Shown here: one piece after another, positions 59,799 to 64,000 of the stretch
How positions within the stretch are numbered: the stretch's first letter is position 1
Layout: each line of letters opens with the position of its first letter
Assembly (NCBI GenBank): GCA_029532415.1
Contig: JAQOTA010000006.1
Coordinates: 1-64,000 of the forward strand
DNA: 64,000 nucleotides
Direction of reading: 5' to 3'
DNA from: Marasmius tenuissimus
Taxonomy: Eukaryota; Basidiomycota; Agaricomycetes; Agaricales; Marasmiaceae
Position numbers and translations under genes: made by a program
Notes under the pieces: generated by a model
Databases searched by the model: none
What the model saw: the letters and a program-made list of their open reading frames with translations, nothing else
Told to the model about the DNA's origin: nothing

Positions 59799-61947
59799 CT
59801 ATGAGGAGTCTTCGCCATCTCCGAGGGTACGTGTAGCTGGATGGGTGCTAGCTCCCAGATGCCTCTTCTTGGTTGGTACGTGGGGCTGCTTCGATCTTCC
59901 CTCCTCGACAACCGTGTCGTCCTGCACGACAGGCTCCTTGTGCTTTTTACCCAACCTGCTTGGAATGGTAGTCGTTGATTCAGGGCCCTGAATCGCCGTG
60001 GGTGATGAATCAGAGGGAGGGGCAGGGTCTTTAGGTGTGATAGTACCAGAGGGAGACTCGTCTGCTGGGTCTGGACCGAGCAACTGAGGGTCGATAACTG
60101 TGTGATTTGAATCACCAGGGTCAGATCTATCACCAAGCTCCTCCAAGGCACTACCACTTGTCTCTGCATTGGGATGGGCTTCAGATGACTGGGACTGAGC
60201 GGCATTGAGGGCCTGTTTGTGTGCAGATGGCTTGTGTTGAGGTTTTGGGCGAGGAGAGTCGGGAGGAGAGCCCAGAGTCAACTCAACGGGAAGAGCAGAG
60301 TTGGGAGTGTTGCTGGGGACCCGGGTGGTCGCGTTGGGCTTGGGTGCAGATGCCTTCTTCTTGCGAGCTGGTTTTGTCGGTTTGTTCTACAAATGAGTCA
60401 GCACAAACAGCAAAGAATTTCCAGATGATGAAGACAGACCTTTGCAACTGAGGGAGCACTGGGAGGAGTGCAAGTTTCCGCGGGCCCTTCACCAGCTGAC
60501 TCTCCACCATCCACCTCCTCTTCCGAGTCTTCATCAACGCCTCCAGTATCCTTTGCCTTCCCCTTGCCTTTCGGTCCCCTCTTTTTCCCGGCGTCTTAAC
60601 GCTTCTGCCGCACCTTCAGAACAATTGAGCAGTCCTTGATACCCTTCACACGGGCCGCCTTCCAAGCTTCAAACTCCTCGTCGTCGAGTTTTCGGAACAC
60701 GGCAACGCCATCCTGCCAGGCATCATGCAACAGGAACAATGACTCGTTGTTTCTGCCGAAGGAGCTCGGCTTCTGGAAAGGAAGTTCCTTTGGCCAGCCC
60801 TCGCAGACAATGCTGTAACGCAGGGTAATGAGCTTGTCAAAACGTTTGTAGTGCATTGCTTGGTTTGTGGTTGTACAAGCTTTGTCTGTGGAATCAAGTT
60901 AGCCGATAAGATAGGTAATCAGTAGACAGTAAATACATACCAAGAGCCTCCTGAATGAGCTGCGCAAGCTCCTTCTTCAAGGCGTCCACCTGCTCAGCCA
61001 GATTTTGGATAAGCTCTGTGTGGAGTATTGGTTAGTATCCCTGATTAAGTGGAGAGGTAACTTGACATTACTAGTGGGATTGCAGCCCGCCACTGCCAAA
61101 GCTTCGACCTTCTTTCCAATTGTTGCAGTGTTCCATCCACGGATGATGGTAGGTAGATACTGTCAGATGCGGTCGTCGGTGAATATCCACTTGGGCGCCA
61201 TAATCTTCTCTGGCCGATTCTTAACTGCCAGGACCACAGCATCGACACCAACATGAAGTTTAAGGCCTTTCAACTGAGGGGGGTGAGTGTAAAGATGGTG
61301 GATGTAGTGGAAGAAAACGTACAATGCCAGCAATCTGGTTAAAACTAGACACAGCGTCAGCAACTTTCTCCTGGATGCTGGGATGCTTCAGCCACTCTCT
61401 GGTGTCCAGATCCCTGTTCTTCTTGAAAGTGGTAACCAAATCTTGGTGTTCCTCTGGTGTAAGTGCCTTGTACTCGTCGGTGAACTCCTCTTGAATGCGA
61501 CCGAGTGTCATTGGTTTACCGGCTGTGTATGACAGGTCAATAGGCATTACACGTAGGAGAATGTGTCGAGCTCTCACCTGCACGTGCCTCATGCGACTTG
61601 TTTGAGATAAACGCGTTGAAAGAACTGGGTTTGTTCGCGGGCTTGTGAATGCGAACACCCCCTTGGAAGAACATGTCGGAGAAATATTGAGACTTTTTCT
61701 TGTAGTCCTTCCCCAATTGCTTACACTCCTCGCGTACGTATCGTCAAAGCTTGGCCATCCTGACCTTGATAGCAGCATCTTTGGTCTGCCGCTTGACTCG
61801 TTGTTGTTGTTGTTCGGTGCGTGTCATTGGTGGTCATTTGGCTCTCACAGCCCTCATTTTCTTGTGAATCGAGGCTGCAGGCACGACATTGAGGGCATAC
61901 TTGGTGTTCACTGAAGCCTGTCGAGCTCCAACAATTCGACCTGCCAT
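59799..61947 (-). pseudogene. Transposon-associated hypothetical gene with four in-frame stops
   Basis: From ATG 61947 (MAGRIVGARQASVNTKYALN) one frame runs through spliced exons: KRQTKDAAIKVRMAKL, KPSSFNAFISNKSHEARA, then GKPMTLGRIQEEFTDEYKAL and TPEEHQDLV, then LKGLKLHVGVDAVVLAVKNR, a coiled segment LAEQVDALKKELAQLIQEAL, KRFDKLITLRYSIVCEGWPK with ELPFQKPSSFGR, and a Pro/Ser-rich tail to 59799. The NAFISNK..LTPEEHQDLV part resembles an HMG-like box. I recall similar proteins in transposon-rich regions of mushroom genomes. Stops interrupt the frame: TGA after RAVRAK, TGA after VRMAKL, TGA after IFTDDRI, and TAA after KVRQKR (about 60598). Otherwise frame and introns hold, so decay is by point changes. 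Confidence 0.6.
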
Positions 61948-64000
61948 AGGAAGAAGAAATGAGAGAGAGAGATGCGTAGAAGGTTGTTCTGTGAGGTGTT
62001 CTACTATGAGGACGGTTTTTAACGCGTCAAGCAACCTCAAAAACAAATAATAAAAAATAGGAATAAATTGAGAGATCTTGAGAAACTGACCAGAAATCAA
62101 GATTGGTGGGTTTGCTACATGTGTACATCCTGCAAGCCTGGATACCTCGATAGTGATGTTGCAAATTCATGTATTCCTTCACACGTTCATGTGCATCCAT
62201 TTTCAACACGTCCAGCTCTACTGCAAAGTCTGTTTTTTTCAGTGTAGAAGTATACTATTACTCACTGCAGCAGTGCTTACTTTCATACTTGTCACAGCTG
62301 GATATCTTCATCTACCAGTTCAAGAAGTTGGAATGAGGAGGAGGACTATGGAGATGATGACAGACTTTCAGGTACGACGCAAGTTCTGGCCGGCAATCAG
62401 AGCTGTGAACCGGTCACCAGGCCACATTGCTAAGTTGATCTTTCTTTCTTCCCTGCCCCCCATTTCCCTCAGAACACATCGTTTGATATCAATGAGCCAC
62501 ACAAATACAAGAGCCTGTGAGTTGCGTTAGGCTTTGAATTCGCACTCCCTTACCCCTCAGGCTTTTTTACAGCTACTCCTGCTGTAAAGCGCCACTCGCA
62601 GTGTATAATAAAATCTAACTCGTAGGTCAAATCCTCCCAACACTCAAGAGTGTAGCTGAAGGGTGCAGGAATCGGGGATCGGCGTTGATCGTAGGTTCCG
62701 CTCTTAGCCAGACTGCAATAGTAGGCTGAAGGAAATCTGACTCAAGAAACTATCCAACTAAGGTAGCTTCGCCTCTGAAACCAGTTCGGAGGTCAAAAGT
62801 GGGGTTCGGAAGAGAGGTTTATTGATTGTTTCGGGGAGTGTAGAGTTTGTTTGGTGCTTCGGAAGTGCATTCTTAGCCTTCAACTAGCTTCAGAACCACT
62901 CAAACAGCAAGGGGCAACAAGACAATCAAATCAAACAATGGCAATTAGACTCCAATCAAGTCTGTCAATGACCGAAGACCAACTGTCAACGGCGAACAAT
63001 ATCCTCAGCCCAATTAGCTTCGGAAGTTCAACAATAGCTCAGCCAGTCAAGTTGGCGTCGCAGACAAACAATGCAAAGTCAAGGTCAAGCAAGGGTTCAA
63101 TGGATTTTCTAGGTTTGGGCAAACAAAGTTCTATTCCGTTCTAATGTCTCTCCAGAAGTGCTCCCGAGACAACTAACTACCCAACAAGTGGAATAGCTTT
63201 GTATCCTCTGAATACTGATCGTACAGATTGCTTGGGGATCCTTGATGAAAACCCCACTGCTTATATACCCTAGGATGCGCTAATTCTACCAAATCATACA
63301 AATATCGAACAAACCCTGCCTCGGAGGCATAAACTACCTACTCTGGAATATACTTGGAGAGTTTTGTGTTTAATATATGCTTTTGAACCCCAAAGTCAAA
63401 ACCAATAATTTGCTTCGGAAGTATCATCAGCCTCGAACATTCTCTAACATTCTTTTCTTCCGGGTCTCTCCTATCAATGGTTCCGTTCTGCCTATCTGCC
63501 TCTGCAGCATTGATTCTCTGGTTCTAGACTCTTCAATCGTCATAGGTCATCCTGTTCTGTCTGCCTCTGAAGCATATACTCCCTTCGTCTGAAGCAAAGT
63601 ACTTGCCTCCGAAGTGCTACTAGATGCCTATATTCATTGAGTTACCCAGCCGTCCATAGCCAGGTCGATGTCCTTTCTGTAGCCTGTATAGTTCTGACAT
63701 CCTGCCATCCATATGGTCGCCCACTATATCCAATCTTGGTACCTTGGATACCGGGTAATAGTTCAATGGTTCAGCCAGAACTCCTACTCGATTCCTCGGT
63801 ACACCATTCCTTTCTTTCTTAGTCCCTTGCCTTCTAGTGCAGTTGAGCGCTGCGTTTTGCTACCAGCACCAACTATGCCCTTAGTACAGTCAATATCTCC
63901 ATGTACGAGTACAAGGGAGGTACATCAACGGGGCAACTCCTTTGATCACTTCTCGATCATTGTTTAGCGCCCAGTGCCTGGTTCGGATCCACGCCTCCGA
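61948..64000. other. Repeat-like right edge without recognisable genes
   Basis: The first part is the upstream flank of the pseudogene. From about 62760 to 63620, variants of a short near-palindrome (CTTCGGAAG, CCTCGGAGG, CTCTGAAG) recur many times, giving a non-coding, LTR-like texture. Open frames at 62851-63144, 63377-63592 and 63713-63967 show no domain. Confidence 0.4.

Overview
The window is nuclear DNA of a filamentous basidiomycete, most likely an Agaricomycete with white-rot ancestry. The evidence is: genes broken by many short introns of about 50-60 nt; typical mushroom gene families (a G-domain GTPase family, F-box proteins with a CxxC module, a BTB-like family, a NACHT STAND protein); and a class II secreted heme peroxidase, a family I know only from Agaricomycetes. 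Gene models below were joined by hand from GT..AG splice signals with reading-phase checks, so individual exon edges can be wrong.

Layout. Positions 1-525 hold the decayed tail of a histidine-kinase receiver domain. Positions 550-5973 carry a tandem duplication of a P-loop GTPase gene: copy A has a one-base deletion, copy B is open over 11 exons. Positions 6253-13427 (minus) encode a 2180-residue Bem2-type RhoGAP. Positions 15305-17457 (minus) encode a 368-residue class II peroxidase in 19 exons.

Positions 17998-35004 are the most unusual part: a block of about 17 kb with 388-bp terminal inverted repeats, CACGA..TCGTG ends, an apparent 3-bp target duplication (CGT) and a dozen subterminal TTTACG/CGTAAA motifs. 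Inside, two arms of several kb mirror each other. From the outside in they carry an unrecognised intron-rich gene, a T5orf172 (GIY-YIG-like) gene, small conserved ORFs, a Cys-containing decayed gene and an HMG-box gene. The centre holds a zinc-cluster/HMG unit and a coiled-coil gene. I see no transposase.

To the right lie two tandem F-box genes (35414-37996, 38599-41203), the structure-specific endonuclease subunit EME1 (41484-43353), a BTB-like gene (43704-45119), a penta-EF-hand protein (45607-46861, minus), fibrillarin (47572-48850, minus), a polytopic membrane protein with a WW-like motif (50005-53232) and a NACHT NTPase (54382-57080, minus). The last 5 kb are repeat-like, with a transposon-associated gene (59799-61947, minus) broken by four stops that are all explicable as C-to-T changes.

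Housekeeping genes (fibrillarin, EME1, RhoGAP, penta-EF-hand) are intact. Decay is concentrated in the mobile block and the right edge. The genes do not form one pathway.
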